Source of the DNA: JBBSEZ01 sp038239195
GTDB lineage: Bacteria > Planctomycetota > Planctomycetia > Gemmatales > Gemmataceae
Direction of reading: 5' to 3'
Assembly (NCBI GenBank): GCA_038239195.1
Contig: JBBSEZ010000003.1
Coordinates: 13,612 to 77,611, forward strand
Length of the DNA: 64,000 bases
Position numbers and translations under genes: made by a program
Shown here: one piece after another, positions 16,690-25,629 of the stretch
How the letters are laid out: every line of letters starts with the position of its first letter
Numbering within the stretch: the first letter of the stretch is position 1
Notes under the pieces: model-generated
What the model was told of the DNA's origin: nothing
Databases searched by the model: none
What the model saw: the letters and a program-made list of their open reading frames with translations, nothing else

Positions 16690-19116
16690 ATGACACGTAC
16701 CCAAACAAGGGCCGGCCTGGCACTGGCCTTGCTCGCCATCCCCTTCGGTCTGCTCCAGCGACCGGCGACTTCGACCTCGGCCGAGGGCGAGAGCGGCTAT
16801 CGGAAACCGCCGAAGGCCGTGCTCGACGTGCTCGACGCCCCGCCCGCTCCGCTCGTCTCGCTCAGCCCCACGCGCGAGCACCTCATTCTCGTGGACTGGG
16901 AGGCCTATCCCCGCATCGCCGATCTGGCGCAGCCGATCCTGCGCCTGGCGGGCCATCGCATCAACCCGCGCACCAGCGGCCCCGCGCGAACGCCGCGCTA
17001 CACCGCCCTGACGGTCCGGTCGCTGCCCGACGGCAAGGCGACGCGCCTGCCGTTGCCCCCCGGCGCTCGCCCAGGGGCCCCTGTCTGGGCCCCCGACGGT
17101 CGCCAGTTCGCCTTTCTGAACACGACCGCGAAGCGCATCGAGCTCTGGCTCGGCGAGCCGGTGAAGGGGAGCGTGCGCCGCGTGCCGGGCGTTACCATCA
17201 GCGCAGCCTACGGCGATGCGCTGCGCTGGATGCCCGACGGCAAGTCGCTGCTGGTGCAGACGGTGCCGGCCGGCCGCGGCGCGCCGCCCGCCCCGCCGAG
17301 CGTGCCCAGTGGGCCGACGGTCGTCGAGGGGAGCGGCAAGGCGGCGCCCGCGCGGACCTACCAGGACCTCTTGCACAACCGGCACGACGAGGCGCTGTTC
17401 GACTACCACGCCACGGCGCAGTTGGTCCTGATCGACGTTAACGGGGGCAAGACCGTCGCCGTCGGCAAGCCGGGGGTCTTCCGCGATGCTGCCCCCTCGC
17501 CCGACGGGAAGCACTTCCTGGTCGAGCGCCTGGTGAGGCCCTACTCCTACCTGCTGCCGTCGTTCGCGTTCCCGCACAAGGTCGAGCTGTGGGACCGCGA
17601 GGGGCGCGTGAGCTGCACGCTCGCCAACCTCCCGCTCGCCGACCGGGTGCCCCTTCATGGGGTGCCGACCGGCCCGCGCGCCTCGCACTGGCTGCCGACG
17701 AGCCCGGCCACGCTGGTTTGGACAGAGGCCCTCGATGAGGGAGACCCGAAGAAAAAGGTGCCTCATCGCGACAAGGTGCTGTCGCTGCCGGCCCCCTTCA
17801 AAGACAGAGGGCGCGAGCTGGCCAAGACGGAGCAGCGCTTCGCCGGCCTGTCGTGGGACGAGAAGGGCCAGGCCCTGCTGCGCGACTTCGACCGCGACCG
17901 CTTGCGCGTGCGGACGTTTCTGCTGTCCCCGGGCAGCGCCGAGGCCCCGAAACTGCTGTGGGAGCGGTCGATCCTCGACCGCTACCGCGACCCGGGCGTT
18001 CCGCTGCAGCGCCAGCTCCCGACGGGCGAATTGGTCGTGCGCCGGCAGGGCGACGACGTGTTCCTGACGGGGCCCGGCTCCTCTCCCAAGGGCGATCGCC
18101 CCTTCCTGGACCGCTATAATCTCAAAACGCGCGAGGCCAAGAGGCTCTTTCACTCCGACGCCACCTGCTACGAGAGCGTTCTCGACGTGCTGTCGGCCAA
18201 CGGCTCGCGCTTCCTGACGCGCCACGAGTCGCCGTCGTCCCCGCCGAACGTCTTCATTCGGACGGCAGGGAGCGAAGAGCGCAAGGCGCTGACGCACTTC
18301 AAGGACACGACGCCGCAGTTGCGCAAGATCAAGCCCAAGCGCGTGACGTACAAGCGAGCCGACGGGGTGCAGCTGTCGTTCACGCTCTACCTGCCGCCCG
18401 ACCACAAGCAGGGCACGCGCCTGCCGACGGTCGTGTGGGCGTACCCGCGCGAGTACACCGACCCGAGCCTGGCAGGGCAGGTGACGGGCTCGACGAACCG
18501 CTTCACCCGGCTGGCGGGGCCGTCGCACCTGTTCTTCGTGCTCCAGGGCTATGCCGTGCTCGACGCCACCAGCATGCCGGTGGTCGGCACGCCCGAGAAG
18601 GCCAACGACACCTTCGTGGAGCAGGTGACCTCGAGCGCCAAGGCGGCCATCGACAAGGCAGTGGAGATAGGCGTGACCGACCGCGGCCGGGTGGGCGTGG
18701 GCGGGCACAGTTACGGGGCGTTCATGACGGCCAACCTGCTGGCGCACTCCGACCTGTTCCGCGCCGGAGTGGCGCGGAGTGGGGCTTATAACCGCACCCT
18801 GACGCCGTTCGGCTTCCAGGCGGAGCGGCGCACGCTCTGGCAGGCGCCGGACGTTTACGCAAAGGTGTCGCCCTTCACGTACGCCGACAAGATCAGGGCG
18901 CCGATCCTGCTGATCCACGGCGAGATGGACAACAACTCCGGGACGTTTCCGATGCAGAGCGAGCGGATGTACCAGGCGGTGCGGGGGAACGGCGGGACGG
19001 CGCGCTACGTGGTGCTGCCGCACGAGTCGCACGGGTATGCGGCGAGGGAGTCGGTGGAGCATGCGCTGTACGAGATGATCGGGTGGTTCGACAGGTACGT
19101 GAAGGGGGGAAGGTGA
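16690..19116 (+). CDS. Secreted S9-family prolyl-oligopeptidase-like serine peptidase
   Basis: 808 residues from the ATG at 16690 (AAGGAGA upstream), with an N-terminal signal peptide. Residues 60-560 resemble a beta-propeller lid (repeated WAPDGRQFAF, WMPDGKSLLV, PSPDGKHFLV motifs). The C-terminal alpha/beta hydrolase domain has the nucleophile in GVGGHSYGAFMTA, the aspartate in LIHGEMDNNSG and the histidine in PHESHGY. The layout and the KRVTYKRADGVQLSFTLYLPP entry strand match the glutamyl-endopeptidase-like branch of S9. It probably trims peptides outside the cytoplasmic membrane. A fragment of a different S9 peptidase is at 61129-61269. Confidence 0.88.
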   Translation: MTRTQTRAGLALALLAIPFGLLQRPATSTSAEGESGYRKPPKAVLDVLDAPPAPLVSLSPTREHLILVDWEAYPRIADLAQPILRLAGHRINPRTSGPARTPRYTALTVRSLPDGKATRLPLPPGARPGAPVWAPDGRQFAFLNTTAKRIELWLGEPVKGSVRRVPGVTISAAYGDALRWMPDGKSLLVQTVPAGRGAPPAPPSVPSGPTVVEGSGKAAPARTYQDLLHNRHDEALFDYHATAQLVLIDVNGGKTVAVGKPGVFRDAAPSPDGKHFLVERLVRPYSYLLPSFAFPHKVELWDREGRVSCTLANLPLADRVPLHGVPTGPRASHWLPTSPATLVWTEALDEGDPKKKVPHRDKVLSLPAPFKDRGRELAKTEQRFAGLSWDEKGQALLRDFDRDRLRVRTFLLSPGSAEAPKLLWERSILDRYRDPGVPLQRQLPTGELVVRRQGDDVFLTGPGSSPKGDRPFLDRYNLKTREAKRLFHSDATCYESVLDVLSANGSRFLTRHESPSSPPNVFIRTAGSEERKALTHFKDTTPQLRKIKPKRVTYKRADGVQLSFTLYLPPDHKQGTRLPTVVWAYPREYTDPSLAGQVTGSTNRFTRLAGPSHLFFVLQGYAVLDATSMPVVGTPEKANDTFVEQVTSSAKAAIDKAVEIGVTDRGRVGVGGHSYGAFMTANLLAHSDLFRAGVARSGAYNRTLTPFGFQAERRTLWQAPDVYAKVSPFTYADKIRAPILLIHGEMDNNSGTFPMQSERMYQAVRGNGGTARYVVLPHESHGYAARESVEHALYEMIGWFDRYVKGGR

Positions 19117-19356
19117 GGGGCTCGCCAATACCGTCACGGGGCGCCTCACCCTGGAAATCCGCCAACCGAGGTGGGGCAGAAGGGGACGTACCACGGACAA
19201 CAGAAGGGGGAAGAGGAACCATCGTTGTGTTTCGGCCGCTTCGCGAATACGCGCTTGCCGAGGTTGCCCAGCCCGCATATCTTAGAGCGGCCATCGTGTT
19301 CGCGCGGCTGGGCAGTCGATGCGCGCCCCGGCATGGGCGTGGGAGGTATCAAGACG

Positions 19357-21118
19357 ATGTTCCGTCTTTTTTCAACATTGTGGTTCCGGCAGGCCTCCTC
19401 GCACCGCCAGGCGAAACCGATGGCCAATCCGCGGAAGAAGTGTGCGCTGGGGGTCGAGGCCTTGGAGGACCGCTGGCTGCCGGCCCCGTTCACGGTCACG
19501 AACCTGAACGATTCCGGCGGTGGTAGCCTGCGCGACGCGATCTCCATGGCCAACGTCAACCCCGGCACCGACACGGTCGGTTTCACCGCCGGGTTGACCG
19601 GGACGATCAACCTCCTCACCCCGATCCCCATCACGGATGCGGTCTCGGTGAACGGGGCCCGGGAACGGCACGACCAACCCCGTCAGCATTGACGCCGGTG
19701 CAACCGGCCGCCACTTCACGATCAACACCAGCGGGGCGGTGACGATCCAGGGGCTGACCTTGATGAACGGCACGGCCACGGGGCAGGGAGGCAGCATCCT
19801 GGACGTGGGGGCCCCCTTGACGCTGGTCAACATGGTGATCGGAAACAACGTGTCCGGCGGGGACGCCGGCGCGGTCTTCCTCAAGAACGCCAACCTGAAC
19901 GTCCAGGGCAGCACCTTCAGCGACAACGTCGCCGGCAAGGACGGCGGCGCCGTCGATGCCTTTGCCGATCCGGCGGTCACCATCACGACCACAATCTCGA
20001 ACACCCTCTTTGCCCACAATCGCGCGGACGGCGACGGCGGCGCCTTGCGGTCTCAGGGCAACACGCAGCTCACCAACGTCACGTTTGACTCCAACACGGC
20101 CGGCAACGATGGCGGCGGGCTCTTCCTGCGCGGCTTCGCGCTGACGCTGACCAACTCTAACGTCTCGGGCAACGTCGCGAAGCAGGATGGCGGCGGCGCC
20201 TACAACTTCGACAGCGGCTCGGTGGGCGCCGGCAGTACGACCATCGCCAACAGCACCATCAACAACAACGCGGCCGACAGCGGGGACGGCGGCGGCCTGA
20301 ATGCCGGCGGCGCCATCCAGCTGCAAGTGGGCGCCAAGATCGACGGCAACAGGGCGGGGAACAAAGGCGGGGGCGTTTTCAGCCATACCCCTCAGATCGC
20401 GATTCAGGATGCCGAGGTCGTGCGCAACTCTGCTCCGACCGGCAATCCCGACGTTCAGGTCCTTACCAGTTCCGGTGTCCCGCTGTCCGCCGAAGAACTG
20501 TACGTTCAGACGCTCTACCTGAACACCCTGGGGCGAACGGGCACCAAGGGCGATTACGACGGCTGGGTGAGCGTTTTGTCCAGCTCCGGGGCCACGGCCG
20601 TCGCCGCCGGGGTCGCCCGTTCGCCCGAAGGGGCAGCGCACCTGATCGGCAACCTGTATCTGACCTATCTTGGGCGGCCTGTAGATGCCATGGGCGTGGC
20701 GAGTTGGGCACCGACCATCGAGGCAGGCGGCACGGTGGAAGCGGTGACGGCGGGCATCCTCGGCTCTGCCGAGTTTGCCACTCGGGCCAACGCCCTGATC
20801 GGCGGGGACAACCCCAACGCTAACTACGTGCAGGCCGTGTTCCAGTTGGTGCTGCTCCGGGCCCCCTCCGGCCCGGAGTTGACGGCCGGACAGTCGGCCG
20901 TGAGCTCCAGTGGCCGCAGCGCGTTCGCGCTGGGCATTCTGCAAGGCAACGAATACCGCACCCTCGTGGTCACGGACTTGTATTTCAGCGACCTGAAGCG
21001 CCCGTTGGCACCTTCGATGAGCGAGCTGAACGGATGGACGAACGCGAACCTGGACCTGCTGACCATCCAGACATTAATCGAGGGGGCCCCGGAGAGCGTT
21101 CAGAAGAATGGGGCGTAG
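19357..21118 (+). pseudogene. Secreted beta-helix protein with DUF4214 domains, frameshifted
   Basis: Start ATG at 19357 with GGGAGG upstream. The N terminus has the planctomycete motif ALGVEALEDRWLP, followed by FTVTNLNDSGGGSLRDAI, the usual entry to a polymorphic right-handed beta-helix. The frame closes at 19690-19692. The protein resumes one frame over from about 19662 (GNGTTNPVSIDAG... then TIQGLTLMNGT) and continues to 21118 with GGA-rich helix coils and a C-terminal DUF4214 region (YVQTLYLNTLGR, NLYLTYLGRPVD, YVQAVFQLVLLRAP). The break fits one extra base in GGGGCCCGGG near 19653-19662. The joined product would be about 585 residues. Because the run is homopolymeric, a sequencing error is as likely as true decay. 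Confidence 0.75.
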
Positions 21119-21135
21119 GGGGCGCTCGCCAGATC

Positions 21136-21579
21136 GTGGTTAGCGAACTGAGCAAGGCGATCATCGACAAAGTCCTGCGACAACTCCACGCCGCCGGAGA
21201 GTTGGAGGGCCGCACCCTGCCGATGGGGCAGCCGCCCGAAAGCGCGAGTGTTATGATCGCGCGAGGCGATCGATCGTGGAGAATTGCCCTGGCGGAGCTC
21301 GTTCGCCAACTCCTCGCTTCCTTCGACGCCCTTCCCGATCCCGACAAGCAGGTCGCGGCGGGGGAAGTCTTGCGCCGCCTCTCGGCCAGCGGGGACGTGC
21401 CCCTGGCTGCTCTCGACGCCGCGGCTGACCAGTTGTTCGCGGAGCTCGACGCGGAGGAGGCACCAGGTTCGATGCCCAGCGGTGACCAGATCGCATCCGC
21501 CACCGCTTCTTCACCCAAGTCCGCGGGGCCACCATGTCCTCGAAGCTCGACGCCTACGCCGTCCCGTTCGCCAAGCTGA
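21136..21579 (+). CDS. Antitoxin-like small protein (orphan)
   Basis: From the GTG at 21136 this encodes about 147 residues. The core AELVRQLLASFDALPDPDKQ followed by VAAGEVLRRLSASGDV and a final ADQLFAELDAEEA resembles the small acidic proteins ('...DELF..LD.EEA') that precede MazF- or PIN-type toxins in cyanobacteria and planctomycetes. No toxin follows; a damaged DUF7691 gene does. The C-terminal 40 residues are Ser/Pro-rich, overlap that gene, and are probably read-through after loss of the original end. A functional call is tentative. Confidence 0.4.
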   Translation: MVSELSKAIIDKVLRQLHAAGELEGRTLPMGQPPESASVMIARGDRSWRIALAELVRQLLASFDALPDPDKQVAAGEVLRRLSASGDVPLAALDAAADQLFAELDAEEAPGSMPSGDQIASATASSPKSAGPPCPRSSTPTPSRSPS

Positions 21580-22110
21580 AGCGCGTTGCCGGCTCGGGCG
21601 ACTAGGCCCTTTGCGACGCCATCGTGGCCGAGTGCGGTTGGATGCTGACCGAGGCCGACGGCAACCGCGACGACGGCGACGAACTCACCTGCCAGGAAGC
21701 CTTGACGCAGATCGTCCACGAGGACGACCTGAGCGAGGTGCCGGAACACCTGGGCTCCCTTTACGGCTACCCCCTGGAGGCGACCTGCGGCTACCTGGGA
21801 AAGCACGTCGGGGAAATGCAGGGCAACTGGGGCGAGCTCGACGCCTTCTTCGCCGAGCGGAAGGTGCCGCTGACGTTCAGTAGCATCGCGTACGGCGACA
21901 GCGTCCTGGCGATCCCCGAGCCCGAGTTTCACCCGCTTATCGGCTCGTGGAAGCCGAGCGAGGTCGCGCGCCGTTGGCCCGTTACGGGCGCTCGATCTCG
22001 AGGCGCTCGCCGACCGCGAGTTGGCCGGGGCGGTGCGCGAGGTGCAAAAGTGGCTCGAGGAGGCGGCGAAGCACTGCGGCTGGGGGGTCGTCGGGTTCTC
22101 GATCACCCGC
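21534..22110 (+). pseudogene. DUF7691-like gene with in-frame TAG and frameshift
   Basis: The ATG at 21534 opens SKLDAYAVPFAKLKRVAGSGD, then a TAG (21603-21605). The same frame continues ALCDAIVAECGWMLTEAD through a helical domain (DDLSEVPEHLGSLYGYPLEA) to about 21965. From there the conserved C-terminal part (ALDLEALADRELAGAVREV, then KWLEEAAKHCGWGVVGFS) lies one frame over. The order matches the DUF7691 family, where GSGD is normally followed by a charged residue and AL. The C terminus runs into the hairpin at 22099-22134. Two independent lesions make a functional product unlikely unless both are sequence errors. Confidence 0.65.
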
Positions 22111-22134
22111 GCCCTTCGGGGCGCGGGCGATCGA
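22099..22134. terminator. TTCG-loop hairpin, 36-bp palindrome
   Basis: CCCGCGCCC (22106-22114) and GGGCGCGGG (22119-22127) enclose a TTCG tetraloop. TCGATC (22099-22104) and GATCGA (22129-22134) extend the stem after one mismatch. It has no T-run, so it may be a REP-like element rather than an intrinsic terminator. It sits at the end of the DUF7691 remnant, between convergent genes. Confidence 0.5.
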
Positions 22135-22247
22135 ACTGCCACGAGACCGCTTGACGTCCGAGCAAGGGTGAGGGGCCCGCGCCGCGGGTGCCGCTCGGCT
22201 CGCAGCACCGACGGGAGGCGCCGCGCTTTGGGGCCTTGCTCCTCCTC

Positions 22248-22700
22248 TCAGCGCTTCGCGCGCTCGAGCACCTGGAGATAGCGCCCCGGCCTGTTCCCGT
22301 CGAACTCGGCCGGCCGCTCCGCCGCGCTCCGGATCGACAGGCAACGGACGAGCTTCTCCCCCTTGAAGGCGTAGATGCCCCAGCCCCCGACCCTGCTGCC
22401 CCCTTCGGGCGTCATGTCAAAAGTCCGGGGCGCCTTCTTCGCGTCGATGGTCAGGGCCCACTTGCTCGAGCCATTGCCCTTCGCGTCGGAGTAGGTAAGC
22501 CAGCCCCCCGCGATCGCCACGCGGGACGAAAAGGTACTCGGCGCCAGGGGCCGGCCCTCGTAGATCAGGGAGGTCACCTCCCACGTCCCCTCCATCTTCT
22601 TCAGGTCGTCTTTTCCGTTGTCCGGCTTTGGCGGGCGGGGCAGCGGGGCCGGCGCAAAGCCCAACAGCAGGCCCGTCAACAGCAGAGCACACTTCCGCAT
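22248..22700 (-). CDS. TIGR03067-domain protein, small exported
   Basis: 150 residues from the ATG at 22700 (GGAGG upstream); an earlier in-frame start adds only Arg/Pro-rich sequence. N-terminal signal peptide (MRKCALLLTGLLLGFAPAP). The body follows the planctomycete TIGR03067 pattern: DDLKKMEGTWEVTSLIYEG, then APRTFDMTPEGG and a C-terminal IYAFKGEKLVRCLSI with a PAEFDG loop. This is a lipocalin-like single domain of unknown ligand that is expanded in Gemmata relatives. A second copy of the domain ends the membrane protein at 47837-49642. Ten bases separate it from the transglutaminase gene upstream on the same strand, so the two are probably co-transcribed. Confidence 0.82.
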   Translation of the reverse strand: MRKCALLLTGLLLGFAPAPLPRPPKPDNGKDDLKKMEGTWEVTSLIYEGRPLAPSTFSSRVAIAGGWLTYSDAKGNGSSKWALTIDAKKAPRTFDMTPEGGSRVGGWGIYAFKGEKLVRCLSIRSAAERPAEFDGNRPGRYLQVLERAKR

Positions 22701-22710
22701 GGGGCCTCCG

Positions 22711-24000
22711 TCAGCGGCTCGAGGAGGGACTGGCCAGCGATTCGGCCCGCGTCGCACACTTGAGCTTGTCGTCGTTCATGTACAGCAGGTTCATTTGCGG
22801 CACGGCCTCGCTGCCCTTGGAGGTCTTCTTCATGGGCATGTATACGCGCAGGTGCGTGGTGGGCAGCAGGCCAAACGTTTCCGGCAACTGAGGGTCCACC
22901 GGCACCCAGCCGACGCCCGTCACGTAGACCTCGACCCAGTTGTGGCTGGCGTAGCCGCCCGAGTTGGGGAACACGTAGACGCCCCACACGTAGCGGGCGG
23001 GGACGTTGGCGGCGCGGCACAGGGCGGTGAACAGGAAGGAGTAGCCCAGGCACTCCGCGCTGCGGCGCTCCAGGAGCTCCTCGGCCGTCTTGAAGTCCAG
23101 CTTGACGATGCCCTTGTTCTCGACCTTGTAGGCGATGTTCTTCTTCATCCACGTGGAGACGTTCTGGACGGTGCGGACGGGGTCGGGCGATTTGAGCCCC
23201 GCGGCGACCTTCGCCAGCTTGGGGCTGGCGGGGTTGATGCCCACGCTCGTCCCGAGGTAGGGGCGCACGGCCGCGGGCACCGGCCCCGGCTTCCGGCTCG
23301 CCAGGCGGGCCTTGTACGCGTAAGGCTGGACGGTGAACTGCATGGTGATCTGAAACGGCCTGGTCCCCTGCGGGACGACGAGCAGGAGGTCGTTGGCCTC
23401 GCCCTTGACCGCGCGATGGCTCTTGGCCCCCGTCACCTTGTAGGTGACGGACTGGTAGGGCAAATCGCCCTTGGGCAGGGCCACGCGCAGGGCCCCGTCC
23501 TCGAGCAGCCCCTTCTTGGGGTCCATGTCCCAGGTGAGGGTGTGGACCTTTTTGACGAGCTGTCCTTCGAGCGCGCGGGCGGCGTTGACGGCCACGGGGC
23601 CGTACGTCTCGGCCCCTCCCTCGAGCACGATCAGGACGTGTTTGCGGGCCAGGGCGAGGTCCTGCGTGCCGAGGGCGTTGGCGGCGACGAGGGCGTGGTA
23701 GGCCCCGACCTTGTCGTTGAGCGCGAGGGCCTGTTGCGCGTGCTTCAGGCCGTCGGCGAACTGGCCGGCCTCGCGCTCGTAGTCGCTGGTCATCGCCAGA
23801 TAGAGATCGTTTTTGGGCACGAGCCGGATGGCCTGCTTCATCGCGCTGGCCGCCGCGGCGAACTTCTTCGCGGCGGCGAGCTTCTTGGCGCTCTCGACGA
23901 ATTGCGCGGCTTCTTCCTTGGGCCCCTCGCGGCCGGGGGCCGAGGAAGCCAGGGGGAGCAGACAGGCAATCGCGAGCCCGCAGAACAGGCGCCATCTCAT
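22711..24000 (-). CDS. Secreted transglutaminase-like protein with N-terminal helical repeats
   Basis: 429 residues from the ATG at 24000 (AGAGAGG upstream). Signal peptide MRWRLFCGLAIACLLPLASS. Residues 30-130 look like TPR helices (ALKHAQQALALNDKVGAYHALVAA pattern). The C-terminal transglutaminase core has the catalytic Cys in RSAECLGYSFLFTALCRAANVPARYV, His in SHNWVEVYV and Asp in WVPVDPQLPE. The last 50 residues carry LLPTTHLRVYMPMKK. Likely an exported peptidase or crosslinking-type enzyme, with unknown substrate. Probably the first gene of a two-gene unit with the TIGR03067 gene. Confidence 0.85.
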   Translation of the reverse strand: MRWRLFCGLAIACLLPLASSAPGREGPKEEAAQFVESAKKLAAAKKFAAAASAMKQAIRLVPKNDLYLAMTSDYEREAGQFADGLKHAQQALALNDKVGAYHALVAANALGTQDLALARKHVLIVLEGGAETYGPVAVNAARALEGQLVKKVHTLTWDMDPKKGLLEDGALRVALPKGDLPYQSVTYKVTGAKSHRAVKGEANDLLLVVPQGTRPFQITMQFTVQPYAYKARLASRKPGPVPAAVRPYLGTSVGINPASPKLAKVAAGLKSPDPVRTVQNVSTWMKKNIAYKVENKGIVKLDFKTAEELLERRSAECLGYSFLFTALCRAANVPARYVWGVYVFPNSGGYASHNWVEVYVTGVGWVPVDPQLPETFGLLPTTHLRVYMPMKKTSKGSEAVPQMNLLYMNDDKLKCATRAESLASPSSSR

Positions 24001-24355
24001 GGGTCGGCCTCTCTTTCTTACTTGGTCCGTCGAGCCGATCTTCCCGGTGCTTTCTCGCCGGATGGCCCGCTGCCGGGCCAGCGCGCTCGGCGGCGCCGCG
24101 CTTCTCCTGAGTCTACCGACCGCAGAGGCCCGCTTCAACAACGCACTTCCCGGCAAGGTCGCCCGGCTCGCCACCGGAGCAGTTACGGTCGGCCCCGGCC
24201 CAGAGAGCGTCTGTCTGGAGAAGACTTCCGCCCCTCTGATCCACTGGGCCCCGCTGCGCACTAGCCCGCCCCTCTGCGTCGGGCTACATTGCCCGGGGCC
24301 CTCCTTGCCACCGTCGCACCCAGCCGCGTCTTTGCGCGGGCGGGGAACGACAGGA
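24001..24355. other. Divergent promoter region
   Basis: 355 bases between the minus-strand transglutaminase and the plus-strand dehydratase. TACATT at 24285-24290 is a possible -10 for the dehydratase gene, about 65 bases ahead of its ATG. No coding frame on either strand has protein-like composition. Confidence 0.35.
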
Positions 24356-25519
24356 ATGAAGATCGCCAAGCTGGAGACCTTCCTGGCCAATGCCGGGCTC
24401 CGCAACTATCTCTTCCTGCGCCTGACTACCGATGGCGGGCTGACCGGCGTCGGCGAGGCCTCGCTGGAGTGGCAAGAGAAGACGGTCCAGGTGCTCGTCC
24501 ACGAATGGGTCGAGCGCCGGGTGCTGGGCCGCGACCCGTTCGACGTCGAGGCGATCGTCGGCGGGTTGGTGCGCGATCAGTATCAGGGGGGCGCCACGGT
24601 GATGACGGCCATCAGCGGCGTCGAGATCGCCCTGTGGGACCTGATCGGCAAGGCGTGCGGGCAGCCTGTCTACAAGCTCCTCGGCGGCCGCTGTCGCGAG
24701 CGCCTGCCTGCCTACGCCAACGGCTGGTACGGCGGGGCGCGCACCGCGCAAGAGTATGCCGAGCTCGCGCGCGACGCCGTTGCCCGCGGGTATCGTGCCC
24801 TCAAGTTCGACCCGTTCGGCATCGCGTGGAAGGAGCTCTCTTCCGAGGAGGGCGAGGCGGCACTCGAGCGCGTGGCCGCGGTCCGCGCGGCGGTGGGGCC
24901 ACGGGTTGGCCTGATGATCGAGTTTCACGGCCGACGGGCCGCCGGCGCCGCCATCGACACGATTCACAAGCTCGAGCCGCTGGCGCCCACCTGGTGCGAG
25001 GAGCCGGTGGCGCCCGAGGCGCTCGACCTGCTGGCGGAGGTCAAGCGTCGCACGCGCTGCCCCCTCGCGGCGGGCGAACGGCTCTACGCGCTGGCCGACT
25101 TCTACCGGCTTATCTCCCTGCGCGCCGCCGACGTGGTGCAGATGGACGTCGCTCACTGTGGCGGCATCCTGGCGGCCAAGACGATCGCCGCCTTCGCGCA
25201 GGCCCAGGACCTGCGCGTGGCGCCGCACTGCTCGATCGGCCCCGTGGCCCTCGCGGCGGCGTTACACTTCGACCTGTGTACGCCCAACTTCATGATCCAG
25301 GAGGCGTTCGCCGAGTTCGACGTCCCCTGGCGCAACGCCCTCGTCGGTGGGTGGTCCCCCATCCAGAACGGCGAATTTGTGTTGCCCGAGGGGCCAGGGC
25401 TCGGCCTCGCGCTCGACGAGGCTGCCCTGGCCGACCATCCCTACGTCGCCAACAGCTTCCCCAGCCTGTGGGACGTGGACTGGCTCACCGAGTTCACGCA
25501 GGCGGACAAAGAAGGCTGA
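24356..25519 (+). CDS. Enolase-superfamily sugar-acid dehydratase (galactonate/gluconate dehydratase-like)
   Basis: 387 residues from the ATG at 24356. Mandelate racemase / muconate lactonising enzyme family: capping domain 1-120, then a TIM-like barrel. Active-site strands visible: YRALKFDPFG (the KxD strand of the galactonate/gluconate dehydratase branch), LMIEFHGR (first metal ligand, here Glu where E. coli DgoD has Asp), WCEEPVAPE (second), LAAGERLY (third), MDVAHCGG and APHCSIGPVA (catalytic His). It should dehydrate an aldonic acid to a 2-keto-3-deoxy acid in the cytoplasm. No kinase or aldolase for the product is adjacent, so the exact substrate is open. Confidence 0.86.
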   Translation: MKIAKLETFLANAGLRNYLFLRLTTDGGLTGVGEASLEWQEKTVQVLVHEWVERRVLGRDPFDVEAIVGGLVRDQYQGGATVMTAISGVEIALWDLIGKACGQPVYKLLGGRCRERLPAYANGWYGGARTAQEYAELARDAVARGYRALKFDPFGIAWKELSSEEGEAALERVAAVRAAVGPRVGLMIEFHGRRAAGAAIDTIHKLEPLAPTWCEEPVAPEALDLLAEVKRRTRCPLAAGERLYALADFYRLISLRAADVVQMDVAHCGGILAAKTIAAFAQAQDLRVAPHCSIGPVALAAALHFDLCTPNFMIQEAFAEFDVPWRNALVGGWSPIQNGEFVLPEGPGLGLALDEAALADHPYVANSFPSLWDVDWLTEFTQADKEG

Positions 25520-25629
25520 CGAGCCGGCCCGCGAAAAGCCCTCGATCTCCAGGCGCCAAACACCACCTTCGGCGGGGAGCGGTGTTCAAACTCTCAACTG
25601 CCAAATTACCACGTTGCGAGGTCGCTCCG

